From contig NZ_BAGB01000174.1 in NCBI RefSeq assembly GCF_000308615.1, positions 243,076 to 307,075 on the forward strand: a stretch of 64,000 nucleotides of DNA, given 5' to 3'. The stretch is from Nocardia jiangxiensis NBRC 101359 (GTDB lineage: Bacteria; Actinomycetota; Actinomycetes; Mycobacteriales; Mycobacteriaceae). The position numbers and the translations under genes were made by a program. Shown piece after piece: positions 41,898 to 50,534 of the stretch. Each line of letters opens with the position of its first letter. Position 1 is the stretch's first letter. The notes under the pieces are model-generated. The model searched no databases, was not told the DNA's origin, and worked only from the letters and a program-made list of their open reading frames with translations.

Positions 41898-42165
41898 GTC
41901 CGTGCCGTCGAGGTTGATCTCGAGACTGTCGCTGGTCACGGTGTACGGGACCAGGATGTCGATAGGATTCGTGGTCGGGACGCGCCGCGGACCATGTGAG
42001 TTCGGTCTGGACCGAGCTGCATCCCCGATTGGCAAGTCACATAGGCAGATTGAGCATCCACGCCGCTGGCCTGTCCAGCGCTGCCGACGGATTCCTGACC
42101 CAGGACGATCGGAACGCGGCCCCCATCACCTCGGCGATATCGAGTCTCGATCTGCCGACCCGGCT
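41898..42165 (+). pseudogene. Decayed WXG100-type (ESX) secretion substrate remnant
   Basis: The region 41579-42288 between prmA and the racemase has no intact gene. From about 41898, one frame reads VRAVEVDLETVAGHGV, like the start of a WXG100 protein. After a frame change near 41966 the next frame reads DSWSGRAADHVSSVWTELHP, then RLASHIGRLSIHAAGLSSAA and DGFLTQDDRNAAPI, with the W-S-G turn between two amphipathic helices. The first helix is much too short, so a deletion as well as a frameshift is implied. The C-terminal end is uncertain. Family identification is from pattern only. Confidence 0.45.
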
Positions 42166-42288
42166 CCCCAAGTGCGCAGGGAAGCGCTGCGCGCCCTGGA
42201 CAGGCTTCCCGAATAGGCTTACGCCGCAACGGTTTCAACGCCACCGCCGATGGTACTCGTCGAGTGCCGACGTCTCCGGCGCACGCGT

Positions 42289-43014
42289 TCACCGTGTGAA
42301 ACCGGCGAGCAGACCGGTGTACTGCTTGGGTGGCGGCGCGGCGAACTCACCACGACCGGACTTGCGCAGCCCCAGCGTGAGCAGTCCTTGCACCATGACG
42401 GTGGCCGCGCCGACGCCGTCGACGACCGGCACGCCGACCTCGGTCGTCAGATAGTCGCAGAGGTCGGCCATCCCGGCGCAGCCCAGCACGATCGCGTCCG
42501 AGCCGTCGGCGGCCACTGCGGATCGGCAGGCCTCGGCGATCACACCCCGCACCTTCGGGTCGTCGAGTTCCAGTACCGGGATGTCGGTGCCGTGCACGCC
42601 GAGACAGGAGTGCCGCATTCCGTAGCGCTCGGCCAGATCCATCGCGTGCCCCGCGGTGCGCCCGAGTGTGGTGACGACGCTGAACCCCCGGCCGAGGAAA
42701 CCGGCCGTGTGCATCGCGGCCTCGGCGATGCCGAGCACGGGTCCGCGTGCCAGTTCGCGTGCGGCATACAGGCCGGGGTCGCCGAAACAGGCGATGACAT
42801 AGCCGTCCGCACCTTCGGCCTCACCCCGGACGATCTCGGCCAGCAGGCCGGGAACGGCCAGCGCGTCGTCGTAGTGACTTTCGATGGACGCCGGGCCCAT
42901 CGTGTTGGTGACGGCCTCCACCACGGTGCCCGGTGCGGCGACGGCGCGAGCGCACCGCTCGATCGACGCGGTCATCGATGACGTCGTATTCGGGTTGACG
43001 ACACGGATTTTCAT
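42289..43014 (-). CDS. Aspartate/glutamate-hydantoin racemase family protein
   Basis: A 241-residue cofactor-independent racemase (HyuE/Asp_Glu_race). It begins MKIRVVNPNTTSSMTASIER, and both catalytic Cys are present: IACFGDPGLYAA (near residue 81) and IVLGCAGMADLCDYL (near residue 186). It interconverts enantiomers of hydantoins or allantoin-like compounds, or of Asp-type acids. It lies four bases after a nucleobase/hydantoin permease gene, which supports hydantoin or allantoin use. Confidence 0.87.
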   Translation of the reverse strand: MKIRVVNPNTTSSMTASIERCARAVAAPGTVVEAVTNTMGPASIESHYDDALAVPGLLAEIVRGEAEGADGYVIACFGDPGLYAARELARGPVLGIAEAAMHTAGFLGRGFSVVTTLGRTAGHAMDLAERYGMRHSCLGVHGTDIPVLELDDPKVRGVIAEACRSAVAADGSDAIVLGCAGMADLCDYLTTEVGVPVVDGVGAATVMVQGLLTLGLRKSGRGEFAAPPPKQYTGLLAGFTR

Positions 43015-43018
43015 CGCC

Positions 43019-44518
43019 TCAGCCTCCTTGCGGCACAGTTGTCGGCGACACCGAGCTGCGGATGGTCAGCAGTCGATAGCTCAGCAGGCCCAGGCCGCAG
43101 CCGATGAACCAGCTGTATTGCGCGGCGGTGTACATGCCCGCGAGATGACCGGAGGTCAGCACCGGGAACATCGCGGCGATCGCCGCGATCACCGTCGCGA
43201 TGATCGCGGCCGGGTGGTAGCCCCCGCGGTACCAGTAGGTGCCCTGCGGCGACAACGTGAACAACTCGTCCACCACGATGCGCTGCTTGCGCACCAGGAA
43301 ATAGTCGGCGATCAGCACACCGAACAGCGGACCGATGAACGCGCCCAGTGTTTCCAGGGTGTAGTGGATCACCTCCGGGCTGTTGTAGAGGTTCCACGGT
43401 GTGATCAGCAGTGAGCCGACCGCGGCGATCATGCCGCCGGCTCGCCAGCTGATCCGCTGTGGGGCGAGGTTGGAGAAGTCGAACGCCGGGGCGACGAAGT
43501 TGGCGACGATGTTGATGCCGATGGTGGCGACGGTGAATGTCAACGCGCCCAACACGATTGCCGTGGTGTTGTCGATGCGGGCCACGGTCTGCACCGGATC
43601 GGTGATCAGCTGCCCGAACACCGGGACCGTCAGCGACGCGGTCACCACCACCAGCAGCGAGAACACCAGGAAGTTGAGCGGCAGGCCGAGCAGATTGCCC
43701 CGTCGCACCGCACCGAAACTCTTCGCGTAGCGGGAGAAGTCGCCGAAGTTCAGCATCGGGCCGGAGAAATACGAGACGACCAACGCGATCGCGCCCAGCA
43801 TCACCGTCACCGCGGACCAGCCGTGATGGGTGACCGCGCCCAGATTCAGATCGATATTGCTCCAGCCGCCCTTGGCGATCAGGTACCCGCACAGCACGAA
43901 CATGACGAGATAGACTGCGGGACCGCAGAAATCGATGAACCTGCGGATCGCATCCATGCCGCGCCAGAACACGCAGGCCTGCAGCACCCACAGCACCAGG
44001 TAGCTGACCCAGCCCAGCGCCGAGAGCCCCAGGAAGCCGTATCTGCTCACCTCGGCGTAGGCGGCGAGCCCCGGGAACAGCTTGATCAGCACGACATCCA
44101 GTGCGGCAGAGGCGAGATAGGTCTGGATCCCGTACCAGGCGACGGCGATCAGACCGCGAATGACGGCGGGAATATTGGCCCCGAGCACCCCGAATGCACT
44201 GCGGCACACCACCGGATACGGCACCCCGGCTCGCTGGCTGGGTTTGGCGATCAGATTGCACAGCAGATAGACGATGCCGATACCGACGACGAGTGAGACC
44301 AGCACCTGCCAGCTCGCCAGTCCCAGCGCGAAAAGGCTACCGGCGGTGACGTATCCGCCGACGCTGTGCACATCCGACATCCAGAAGGCGAAGATGTTGT
44401 AGGTGCTCCAGTTCTGCTCGGGCAGGGGAGCCAGATCTGCGTTGACCAGTCGAGAATCGTAGGCCGGTTCACCGGCGGCCACCGTCGATACCTGTTGCGG
44501 CAATGCGGTTTCGGTCAT
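43019..44518 (-). CDS. NCS1-family nucleobase/allantoin/hydantoin permease
   Basis: About 499 residues and twelve membrane helices. NCS1 hallmarks are NWSTYNIFAFWMSDVHSVGG in helix 1, PYPVVCRSAFGVLGANIPAV, and the substrate region WYGIQTYLASAALDVVLI; MLNFGDFSRYAKSFGAVRRG and FGVLIADYFLVRKQRI follow. It is a sodium- or proton-coupled importer of hydantoins, allantoin, uracil or related compounds. An ATG 21 bases further upstream is also possible; neither start has a convincing ribosome site. It is paired with a racemase and downstream of a GntR gene. Confidence 0.88.
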   Translation of the reverse strand: MTETALPQQVSTVAAGEPAYDSRLVNADLAPLPEQNWSTYNIFAFWMSDVHSVGGYVTAGSLFALGLASWQVLVSLVVGIGIVYLLCNLIAKPSQRAGVPYPVVCRSAFGVLGANIPAVIRGLIAVAWYGIQTYLASAALDVVLIKLFPGLAAYAEVSRYGFLGLSALGWVSYLVLWVLQACVFWRGMDAIRRFIDFCGPAVYLVMFVLCGYLIAKGGWSNIDLNLGAVTHHGWSAVTVMLGAIALVVSYFSGPMLNFGDFSRYAKSFGAVRRGNLLGLPLNFLVFSLLVVVTASLTVPVFGQLITDPVQTVARIDNTTAIVLGALTFTVATIGINIVANFVAPAFDFSNLAPQRISWRAGGMIAAVGSLLITPWNLYNSPEVIHYTLETLGAFIGPLFGVLIADYFLVRKQRIVVDELFTLSPQGTYWYRGGYHPAAIIATVIAAIAAMFPVLTSGHLAGMYTAAQYSWFIGCGLGLLSYRLLTIRSSVSPTTVPQGG

Positions 44519-44645
44519 GTCGCGCGTCCGATCTTGCATATCCCGGAGGAGAAATCGGGATGGTGATCTGTGACGCTAGTGAGGCTGTATTGCCTCCGTG
44601 TTGCAGGAAAGGTATATCTTTTCGTGCTCTGCCGGAGTCGGCGGA

Positions 44646-45368
44646 TCACGGCGGTGGATCGCTGAACAGCCCGGTGTCGCCGGGGAGTTGCGCCACAACC
44701 CGATTCAACCTGGTGTTGTGAAGTTCGGCGGCCGCGAGCAGCGCTTCCGCGTCGCCGACGCGGAAAGCGGCCAGCATCCGGCTGTGATCGGCGTGTAACT
44801 CCGCGCGGTTCCGAGCGCCGACATGCACCATCGGCTGCACGGGCTCGGTGATGTTCCAGACGGATTCCAGCATGTGCACCAGTCGCGCCATGCCCGCCGG
44901 ACGGGTGAGGGCGAGATGGAAGGTGCGGCTCTCGCGATGATAGGCGCTCGAGTTGTCCTCGAGCACGGCCTGTTCCAGGCGAGCATGGGCCTCGGCCGCC
45001 GCGCGGTGATCCTCGGGTGTGGCCGCGGTGACGGCGGCCTCCAGCGCGACCCATTCCAATCGTTCCCGCACGATGTACAGTTCGCGTAGCTCGGCTGCGG
45101 TCAGCTGAGTCACCCGGTAGCCCAGGTTGGGCCGATGTTCCACCAGGCCCTCGCCGATCAGCGTCTGCAGCGACTCCCGTAGCGGGATGACGCTGACCGC
45201 GAACCGGCTCGCCAGTTCGCGCAGCGGCAACCCCACGCCCGGCGGCATGTTGCCGTCCAGGATCAGCCGCCGCAATTCGTCCAGGATCTCCTGCCGGGTG
45301 TAGCCGCGTTCGAGGTCGTGCGGGGGCGTGAGCGGGGGAAGCCGAGGTAGGCGTGGGCGCGAAGGCAT
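44646..45368 (-). CDS. GntR family regulator (FCD type)
   Basis: A 240-residue regulator. The winged helix covers about residues 25-90: EILDELRRLILDGNMPPGVG, LPLRELASRFAVSVIPLRES, LQTLIGEGLVEHRPNLGYRV. A helical FCD effector domain follows (LRELYIVRERLEWVALEAAV, HRAAAEAHARLEQA, the metal-site-like HADHSRMLAAFRVGD). It probably controls the permease and racemase genes directly downstream. Confidence 0.87.
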   Translation of the reverse strand: MPSRPRLPRLPPLTPPHDLERGYTRQEILDELRRLILDGNMPPGVGLPLRELASRFAVSVIPLRESLQTLIGEGLVEHRPNLGYRVTQLTAAELRELYIVRERLEWVALEAAVTAATPEDHRAAAEAHARLEQAVLEDNSSAYHRESRTFHLALTRPAGMARLVHMLESVWNITEPVQPMVHVGARNRAELHADHSRMLAAFRVGDAEALLAAAELHNTRLNRVVAQLPGDTGLFSDPPP

Positions 45369-45390
45369 TCGGCAACCGTAACCGCTCGCC

Positions 45391-45576
45391 CTACCGGTCG
45401 AGGACGAGTTGGGCGGTGACCAGGTCCTGCAGCCCGAGGCCGACCGATTGGAACAGGGTGATGTCGGTGCCGCATGGTCGCGGCAGCGGGTGACCATGCG
45501 CTGATTCGATGGCTCTGCGCACCGCGCTCCGATCGAGCAGCGCGACGATGTCGGAATGGGTGAGTACCGGGATCAC
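45391..45576 (-). pseudogene. Ornithine cyclodeaminase/mu-crystallin family remnant with internal deletion
   Basis: A 61-codon frame joining two distant pieces of one family. The first 27 residues (VIPVLTHSDIVALLDRSAVR, RAIESAH) fit the N terminus of ornithine cyclodeaminase-like proteins. The last 30 (GTDITLFQSVGLGLQDLVTA, QLVLDR) fit their C terminus. Normal members are about 320 residues, so some 260 codons of catalytic and NAD-binding core have been lost in frame. It lies three bases after the THI5-like gene and before the GntR gene. It is not expected to be an enzyme. Confidence 0.7.
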
Positions 45577-45579
45577 GAT

Positions 45580-46497
45580 TCACCGGACCGTGGTGGCGAG
45601 TTCGGCGCTGTCGACGATTCTGCTGTCGACAAGTTGGGCGAACGGCGGCGCGGAGCGAACCATGCCCTCCTGCTGGAGGATTCGCATCCACCGGTCGCTC
45701 GCCGCCGCGTCGATGCGCGTGGTTTCCCAGGTCCGTGATCGCTTGATGCGCTCGCAGGCTCGTGCCAGCGTTGCACGGGGGATGCTCGGCCAGTGGGCGG
45801 CCAGCAGCGGCCCGAGTTCGGTGACGGTGGTCGTCCGCAGGCGCCGCATCGCCTCGCTCAGTGCGGTGGTGAAGTGGACGAGGCGGTCGAACAACTCGTC
45901 CACGCGGTCGGTGCGGCAGTAGTAGACGCTGTTGGGTCCGATACCTCCGGCCTCGGTGTAGTCGATCGCGGTGACGCCGGTTCCCTTGTCCTGCATGATC
46001 TGTGCGGTCGTGGAGTCCAGGACGATCGCGTCACCCAGCCCGGCCTCGAACAGTTCGACGAACATCGGGGTGGACAGGTCACGCAGAAAGGTGATCCCGG
46101 CGGGGTCCACCCCGGCCTCCCGGATCAGGCCCGCGGTGAACGCGTACGGTGCGCTGCCGCCGATGCCGGGAGCCAGGACGGTGCTACCGGACAGATCCGC
46201 CCAGCCGAACCCGGGCGAGTTGTCGCGAGTCACCAGAGCTTTCGGGAATTGGTGGTTCACCTGGGCGAATACGGTGATTTCGCGAGGGGTGCCCCAGTAC
46301 ATGCCGGGCACCCAGAGGCCGCCCAGTACGATATCCGCCGCGCCGCTGTCGAGATCGTCCAGCACTCCGGTCCACGGATCCTTTGCTGTGGCAACGACTT
46401 TCAGGTCGTGGTCGGCGAACAGGCCGAGGTGGTCGGCATAGTACTGGGGCAGATAGTTCAGACCGTGCGCGGTGGCGGAGATCGTCAGTTCGGCCAT
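45580..46497 (-). CDS. NMT1/THI5-like substrate-binding-fold protein without signal peptide
   Basis: A 305-residue periplasmic-binding-fold protein: ELTISATAHGLNYLPQYYAD, HLGLFADHDLKVVATAKDPW, ADIVLGGLWVPGMYWGTPRE, LAPGIGGSAPYAFTAGLIRE. Relatives bind pyrimidine precursors or sulfonates. The start at ATG 46497 is backed by AAGGAG and leaves no signal peptide or lipobox, and no ABC permease or ATPase is nearby. It may be a cytoplasmic enzyme or binding protein. It lies between an MFS gene and the ornithine cyclodeaminase remnant. Confidence 0.75.
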   Translation of the reverse strand: MAELTISATAHGLNYLPQYYADHLGLFADHDLKVVATAKDPWTGVLDDLDSGAADIVLGGLWVPGMYWGTPREITVFAQVNHQFPKALVTRDNSPGFGWADLSGSTVLAPGIGGSAPYAFTAGLIREAGVDPAGITFLRDLSTPMFVELFEAGLGDAIVLDSTTAQIMQDKGTGVTAIDYTEAGGIGPNSVYYCRTDRVDELFDRLVHFTTALSEAMRRLRTTTVTELGPLLAAHWPSIPRATLARACERIKRSRTWETTRIDAAASDRWMRILQQEGMVRSAPPFAQLVDSRIVDSAELATTVR

Positions 46498-46525
46498 GGG
46501 TGGGGCTCCTTTGTCCGGTTGTGGG

Positions 46526-48004
46526 TCATACGGGCACGGCGGCGGGATCTTCCGTGGCCGCCTCGAGGGATCTGCCGAAGGTTTCGGGGCCGAATCGTGC
46601 GGCCACCACGAGCAGCGCGTACATGACGGCAATCATGGCGAACACACCGGCCACCCCGGCGAGGTCGAAGAAGTACAGCGCCGCGAACGGCATCACCGCT
46701 CCGGCGACGTTGCCGATCCCGTTCACGACCGACGCGCCCATGGCGCGCACGGAGGTCGGGTACAGCTCCGGAGACCACACCGACAGCATCGTGTTCAGCA
46801 TCATGGTGAAGAACTGAAAGATCATGCCCAGCACCAGGATCAGCGCCGTCGAGTGGGCCAGAGCCGCGAAGGCGATCGCGGATACGCAGCCGAGCACCGC
46901 GGCCGACATCACCGTGATCCGGCGGGGTGCGCGCCCGGCCAGATACGAGGCGGCGCACGCACCGAGCAGACTGCCCACGTTCATGATCATCGTGAAGGCC
47001 AGCGAATCCGACAGCGAGTATCCCCGGGACACCAGCAGGATCGGCATGAGAAACAGCAGGGTCACCTGCGCGCCGAACGACATCCACGAGGCGGCGCCGA
47101 TGGCGGCGGTGCGCCGGAGGTTCCGCCCCTTGAAGACCTCGAGGTAGGAGGACTTTCGAATCGGCGGGATGTCGGCCTCGGTAACGAATCGTGTTGTGGG
47201 ACCGAGCTTTCGCAGACCCGACACGCTACCGCTCGCCAGCTGGTTCAGGCTCGTGTTCGCGTCGTCGACACGTCCCTTCGACAACAGGAACCGCGGCGAC
47301 TCCGGCAGGTAGCGGCGGAAGAACACGACCAGGACGGCGGGCACGGCGAGGATCACATACGTCCAGCGCCACGACGCGTCGTTCCCGCCGAGCGTCTGGT
47401 TCATGGGGCCGAGTACGAGCAGGAAGAAGCCGAAGGAGGCGATATTGCCGATGCCGCCGGAGGAGATGTTCAGTGTCGCCAGCAGCGATCCACGGTGGCG
47501 GGTGGCGACCAACTCGGCGAGAATCGCCAGGCCGACGGTGAATTCCCCGCCGAGCCCGATGCCCACGACAGCCCGGCTGACCAGCAGCATCTCGTAGTTC
47601 ACGGCCGCGGCGCTGACCAGGCCGCCCAGGGTGTATACGAGCAGGTTGAGGCTCAGTGCGGTGCGGCGGCCCCACCGGTCGGCGATGTATCCGCCGATCA
47701 ATCGCCCGACCAGGCCGCCGACCACGGTGACGGTGTTGATCAAGGTGAGCTGGGCGTTGCCGATTCCGAAGGACTCCTTCAGCAACGGCCCCATCGCACC
47801 GGTCGAGTTCTGCTCGAGCGAGTCGAAGAACAGCCCCGCCATCAGCAGGGCGATCACAGCCACCTGCACCCGGCCGAAACCGATACGGTCCAGCGCATTC
47901 GAAAGGCCGGAGGGCGGGGCGAGGGCCGGCGGGGGAGGCGAGGCGACTTCGGGCACGGAAGTGGCAGCGGCAGAGGGGGATTCGCCGGGCAGCGTGAGAG
48001 ACAT
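46526..48004 (-). CDS. MFS transporter (sugar/aromatic acid-type)
   Basis: A 492-residue twelve-helix transporter with a Pro-rich cytoplasmic N-terminal tail (about 35 residues). MFS signatures are GRLIGGYIADRWGRRTALSL (loop 2-3), SRAVVGIGLGGEFTVGLAIL, RRYLPESPRFLLSKGR before the central loop, and YPTSVRAMGASVVNGIGNVA. The layout matches the metabolite:H+ symporter/AAHS groups importing organic acids. It is 29 bases upstream of the THI5-like gene and downstream of a GntR gene. Confidence 0.88.
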   Translation of the reverse strand: MSLTLPGESPSAAATSVPEVASPPPPALAPPSGLSNALDRIGFGRVQVAVIALLMAGLFFDSLEQNSTGAMGPLLKESFGIGNAQLTLINTVTVVGGLVGRLIGGYIADRWGRRTALSLNLLVYTLGGLVSAAAVNYEMLLVSRAVVGIGLGGEFTVGLAILAELVATRHRGSLLATLNISSGGIGNIASFGFFLLVLGPMNQTLGGNDASWRWTYVILAVPAVLVVFFRRYLPESPRFLLSKGRVDDANTSLNQLASGSVSGLRKLGPTTRFVTEADIPPIRKSSYLEVFKGRNLRRTAAIGAASWMSFGAQVTLLFLMPILLVSRGYSLSDSLAFTMIMNVGSLLGACAASYLAGRAPRRITVMSAAVLGCVSAIAFAALAHSTALILVLGMIFQFFTMMLNTMLSVWSPELYPTSVRAMGASVVNGIGNVAGAVMPFAALYFFDLAGVAGVFAMIAVMYALLVVAARFGPETFGRSLEAATEDPAAVPV

Positions 48005-48097
48005 GGCGGAACTCCGGGTGAGGGGAGCGTGACACCGACACCGGTTGTATCGGCGAGCCGACCGCAGAGCAGAACTGGAGTCGCGCTGCCAATAGTT

Positions 48098-48177
48098 GTA
48101 TACACTTACAGTTGCCGAGATGTTTCCTCACCAATACTTCACGTAAATTGGCCGATATATTCCCTGGGACTGTATAC
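48098..48177. promoter_or_regulatory. Two GTATAC palindromes before the MFS gene
   Basis: TTGTATACAC with the core GTATAC at 48098-48103, and TGTATACGAT with the core at 48172-48177. They lie between the GntR gene (ends 48188) and the MFS start (48004). FCD-type GntR regulators often bind TNGTNNNACNA or GTATAC-centred sites, so these may be its operators. Confidence 0.4.
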
Positions 48178-48187
48178 GATTTTGGTG

Positions 48188-48802
48188 TCAGTCGCCGAAC
48201 TCGTCGGTGAAGAATCGCTCGTCGCGGCGCAGGTGCTCATCCATCAGATAACCGGCCTGCGCGGCGGCGCCGTTGAGAACCGCGATCGCCACCGCGCGGT
48301 GGTCGGTGACGGAGGTCTCGGGATCGTGGCCCAGCCCCCAGTGCACCCGCTGGTTGAGATTGGCGAGCATGTCACGGAGGTGGCCGTTGCCCGCGGCGAT
48401 GGCGATCAGCTCGTGGAACGATGGTCCGTCGCTCGACGCACCGCCGGAAATATCCTCCGCGATCACGGCCAGCTGCTTCGCGACCGTGCCACCACGATTG
48501 TCCGCGGCGAGCTGTGCCGCGAAGACCTCGAGACCCCGGCGAACCTGCAGTAGCTCGTGTCCGTCGTGCAGCAATGACTCCGACACCGTGGCGCCACGAT
48601 GGCGGACGATCGTGACGAACCCCTCCGACTGCAAGCGTGCGAGCGCTTCGCGCACCGGAATCCTGGACACCCCGTACCGCTTGGCGATCGTCCCCTCCAC
48701 CAGACGCTCCCCCGCCGACAACCGACCGGCCAGGATCTCCTCGCGCAACGCCCGCGCGATCGCATCTCCCGACGAATTATCGGCCGCAATCGGTTCTGCC
48801 AC
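48188..48802 (-). CDS. GntR family regulator (FCD type)
   Basis: About 204 residues from a GTG at 48802. The winged helix reads AIARALREEILAGRLSAGER, LVEGTIAKRYGVSRIPVREA, LARLQSEGFVTIVRHRGATV. The effector domain contains SFHELIAIAAGNGHLRDMLA and DPETSVTDHRAVAIAVLNG. It is likely to control the MFS/THI5-like genes downstream; GTATAC palindromes lie in that intergenic region. Confidence 0.85.
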   Translation of the reverse strand: MAEPIAADNSSGDAIARALREEILAGRLSAGERLVEGTIAKRYGVSRIPVREALARLQSEGFVTIVRHRGATVSESLLHDGHELLQVRRGLEVFAAQLAADNRGGTVAKQLAVIAEDISGGASSDGPSFHELIAIAAGNGHLRDMLANLNQRVHWGLGHDPETSVTDHRAVAIAVLNGAAAQAGYLMDEHLRRDERFFTDEFGD

Positions 48803-48875
48803 ACCCGCAGCATAAGCCGGGCGAGGTGCGTGGTTCTCGGAGTGATGCGGCGGCGGCCGTCGGTGTCGTGTCGTC

Positions 48876-49355
48876 ATGACGACCGGGGTGATCTCGGTCG
48901 GGATGGCGGCCGGCGTGGAGACGGGAACGCCGAGCACGGCGGCGGGCATATCCCGCGGGACCGAGTTGACCGCGGGATCGAACGACTCGCAGCGCACCAC
49001 CCTGCAACGCCATCCGCACGCGGTGCCGGTCTTCGCCACTCGTCCGGCCCGCGACCCCGCCGCGATCGCGATCGGCGACCGAATGATCGCCCACCTGAGC
49101 GAGGCCGGATTCACCTCGGCGCACGCCCTGCAGCTCAGCCGCTGTCTGCGCGAATTCACCATCGGACACGTGCTGGGCTGGACGGCGGCCGTCACCGGGC
49201 GCAGCCGAAAACCCGCACCCGATTCGCCGGACTACACGCCGCTCGCCGCCGCCGCGGACGCCGCCTCCGACAGCGACCACTTCGATATCGGTCTCACCGC
49301 CATGCTCGACGGCTTCGCCCGCCACCCCGATTCGGAGCCTCGCCGGGAAATCTGA
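48876..49355 (+). pseudogene. TetR-type regulator lacking its DNA-binding domain
   Basis: A 159-codon frame whose residues from about 45 on match the C-terminal domain of tetracycline-repressor-class regulators: RHPHAVPVFATRPARDPAAI, AIGDRMIAHLSEAGFTSAHA, LQLSRCLREFTIGHVLGWTA, FDIGLTAMLDGFARHP. No helix-turn-helix precedes it, and only 73 bases separate it from the divergent GntR start, too few for the missing domain. The N-terminal 44 residues look like random in-frame sequence. Probably a 5'-truncated remnant. Confidence 0.6.
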
Positions 49356-49522
49356 CCGACTTCCCTTACGCGCCAACCGATTACAACATCAACGGCGTGG
49401 GTGAGGTCTCCGTCAGCAGGAGCAGCCTCACGCCTCAGGAAGGTGAAGATCACGGGTGCATCCAGGCTCTCGTTCATGCCCCGATGATGCGCCCGCGCAC
49501 TCGAAGCCCCCTTGTTCATTCC

Positions 49523-50437
49523 TTACCGGGCAGAGGTCGGGCGGTAATACTGTTGGGCGACTTGATCATTCGCGGACTCCGGCGGGAGTGCCAGTATGGC
49601 GGCGAGCAGTCGATCCCAGGGGGTGTCCGGAAGTTCGTGGCCGACACCGTTCAGCGGGAGCAGATCCGCGCCGGGGATCTCGCGAGCCATGGCCTGTCCG
49701 TTGCCGTACGGAAAGAACGGGTCGTCGGTCCCGTGGACGACGAGGGTCGGCACGGTGAGTTCACCCAGACGCTCGCGCCACCGGTCGCCCGCCTCGGCAT
49801 ACGCCAGGTTGAGCATGCTCGAGGCCATGTCGGTGGTGCGGTCGACCATCCGCGTCGCCTGCTGCCGCGCCTGCTGTTCGTCGAATCCCTGTGCGCCCGC
49901 GAGTATCCGGGCACCTTCGACGCGGTAGTCGATCACCGCAGCCCGGTCGGACCAGTCCGGTGCGGGTGTCTCGGTGAAGAAGTTCATGACCCGGTCCGAA
50001 TGTTCGGGCAGATCCGGGTCCGGCGGGCCGGGCGGCGTCGGCCGGGTGTTGATCAGGGTCAGGGCCGATACGCGGTCGCGGTGGTCGAGGGCGGCGAGCT
50101 GGCAGATCCATCCGGCCACGGAGAAGCCCACCAGGTGCGCTCGCGCAAGCTCGAAGGCATCCATCAGTTCGATGATGTCCGAGGCCAGGTCGCGGAGGCT
50201 GTAGCCGGGAGAGCCGGTCACGTAGGCAGTCGACCGCCCGGTGTCGCGGGTGTCGTAGCGCAGGACGAACCGGCCGGCATCGGCGAGTCGGTCGCAGAAC
50301 CGGTCTTCCCAGAACAGTCTCGACGTGCTCGGCAGCAACACCGGCGGCTGCCGCCGGTCCCCGAATGTGGTCACACACAGGTCGACGTCACCGACGGTGA
50401 CCATGTGCTCGGGTGATCGTCGAACATGAAGTGGCAT
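49523..50437 (-). CDS. Alpha/beta-fold hydrolase
   Basis: A 304-residue hydrolase. It has RFVLRYDTRDTGRS, the nucleophile elbow LVGFSVAGWICQLAA (Ser near residue 105, G-x-S-x-A instead of the usual G-x-S-x-G), VPTLVVHGTDDPFFPYGNGQ with the acid, and NGVGHELPDTPWDRLL with the His. The pattern is like aclacinomycin methylesterase RdmC or haloperoxidase-type hydrolases. Substrate unknown; it stands alone. Confidence 0.82.
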   Translation of the reverse strand: MPLHVRRSPEHMVTVGDVDLCVTTFGDRRQPPVLLPSTSRLFWEDRFCDRLADAGRFVLRYDTRDTGRSTAYVTGSPGYSLRDLASDIIELMDAFELARAHLVGFSVAGWICQLAALDHRDRVSALTLINTRPTPPGPPDPDLPEHSDRVMNFFTETPAPDWSDRAAVIDYRVEGARILAGAQGFDEQQARQQATRMVDRTTDMASSMLNLAYAEAGDRWRERLGELTVPTLVVHGTDDPFFPYGNGQAMAREIPGADLLPLNGVGHELPDTPWDRLLAAILALPPESANDQVAQQYYRPTSAR

Positions 50438-50534
50438 GGCGACTCCTCTGCGGTTGCGTCCGGACGAAAGGACCGCTTCCGCAGCCGAAACTCATCGGTC
50501 CGGGATCCGGTTCGTGAGCGACGCCGCAGGACAT

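Noticed and set aside
46472..48553. 693-codon plus-strand open frame opposite the MFS gene
   Set aside because: No membrane or domain pattern, Gln/His/Arg-rich; the minus-strand frame is a complete transporter.
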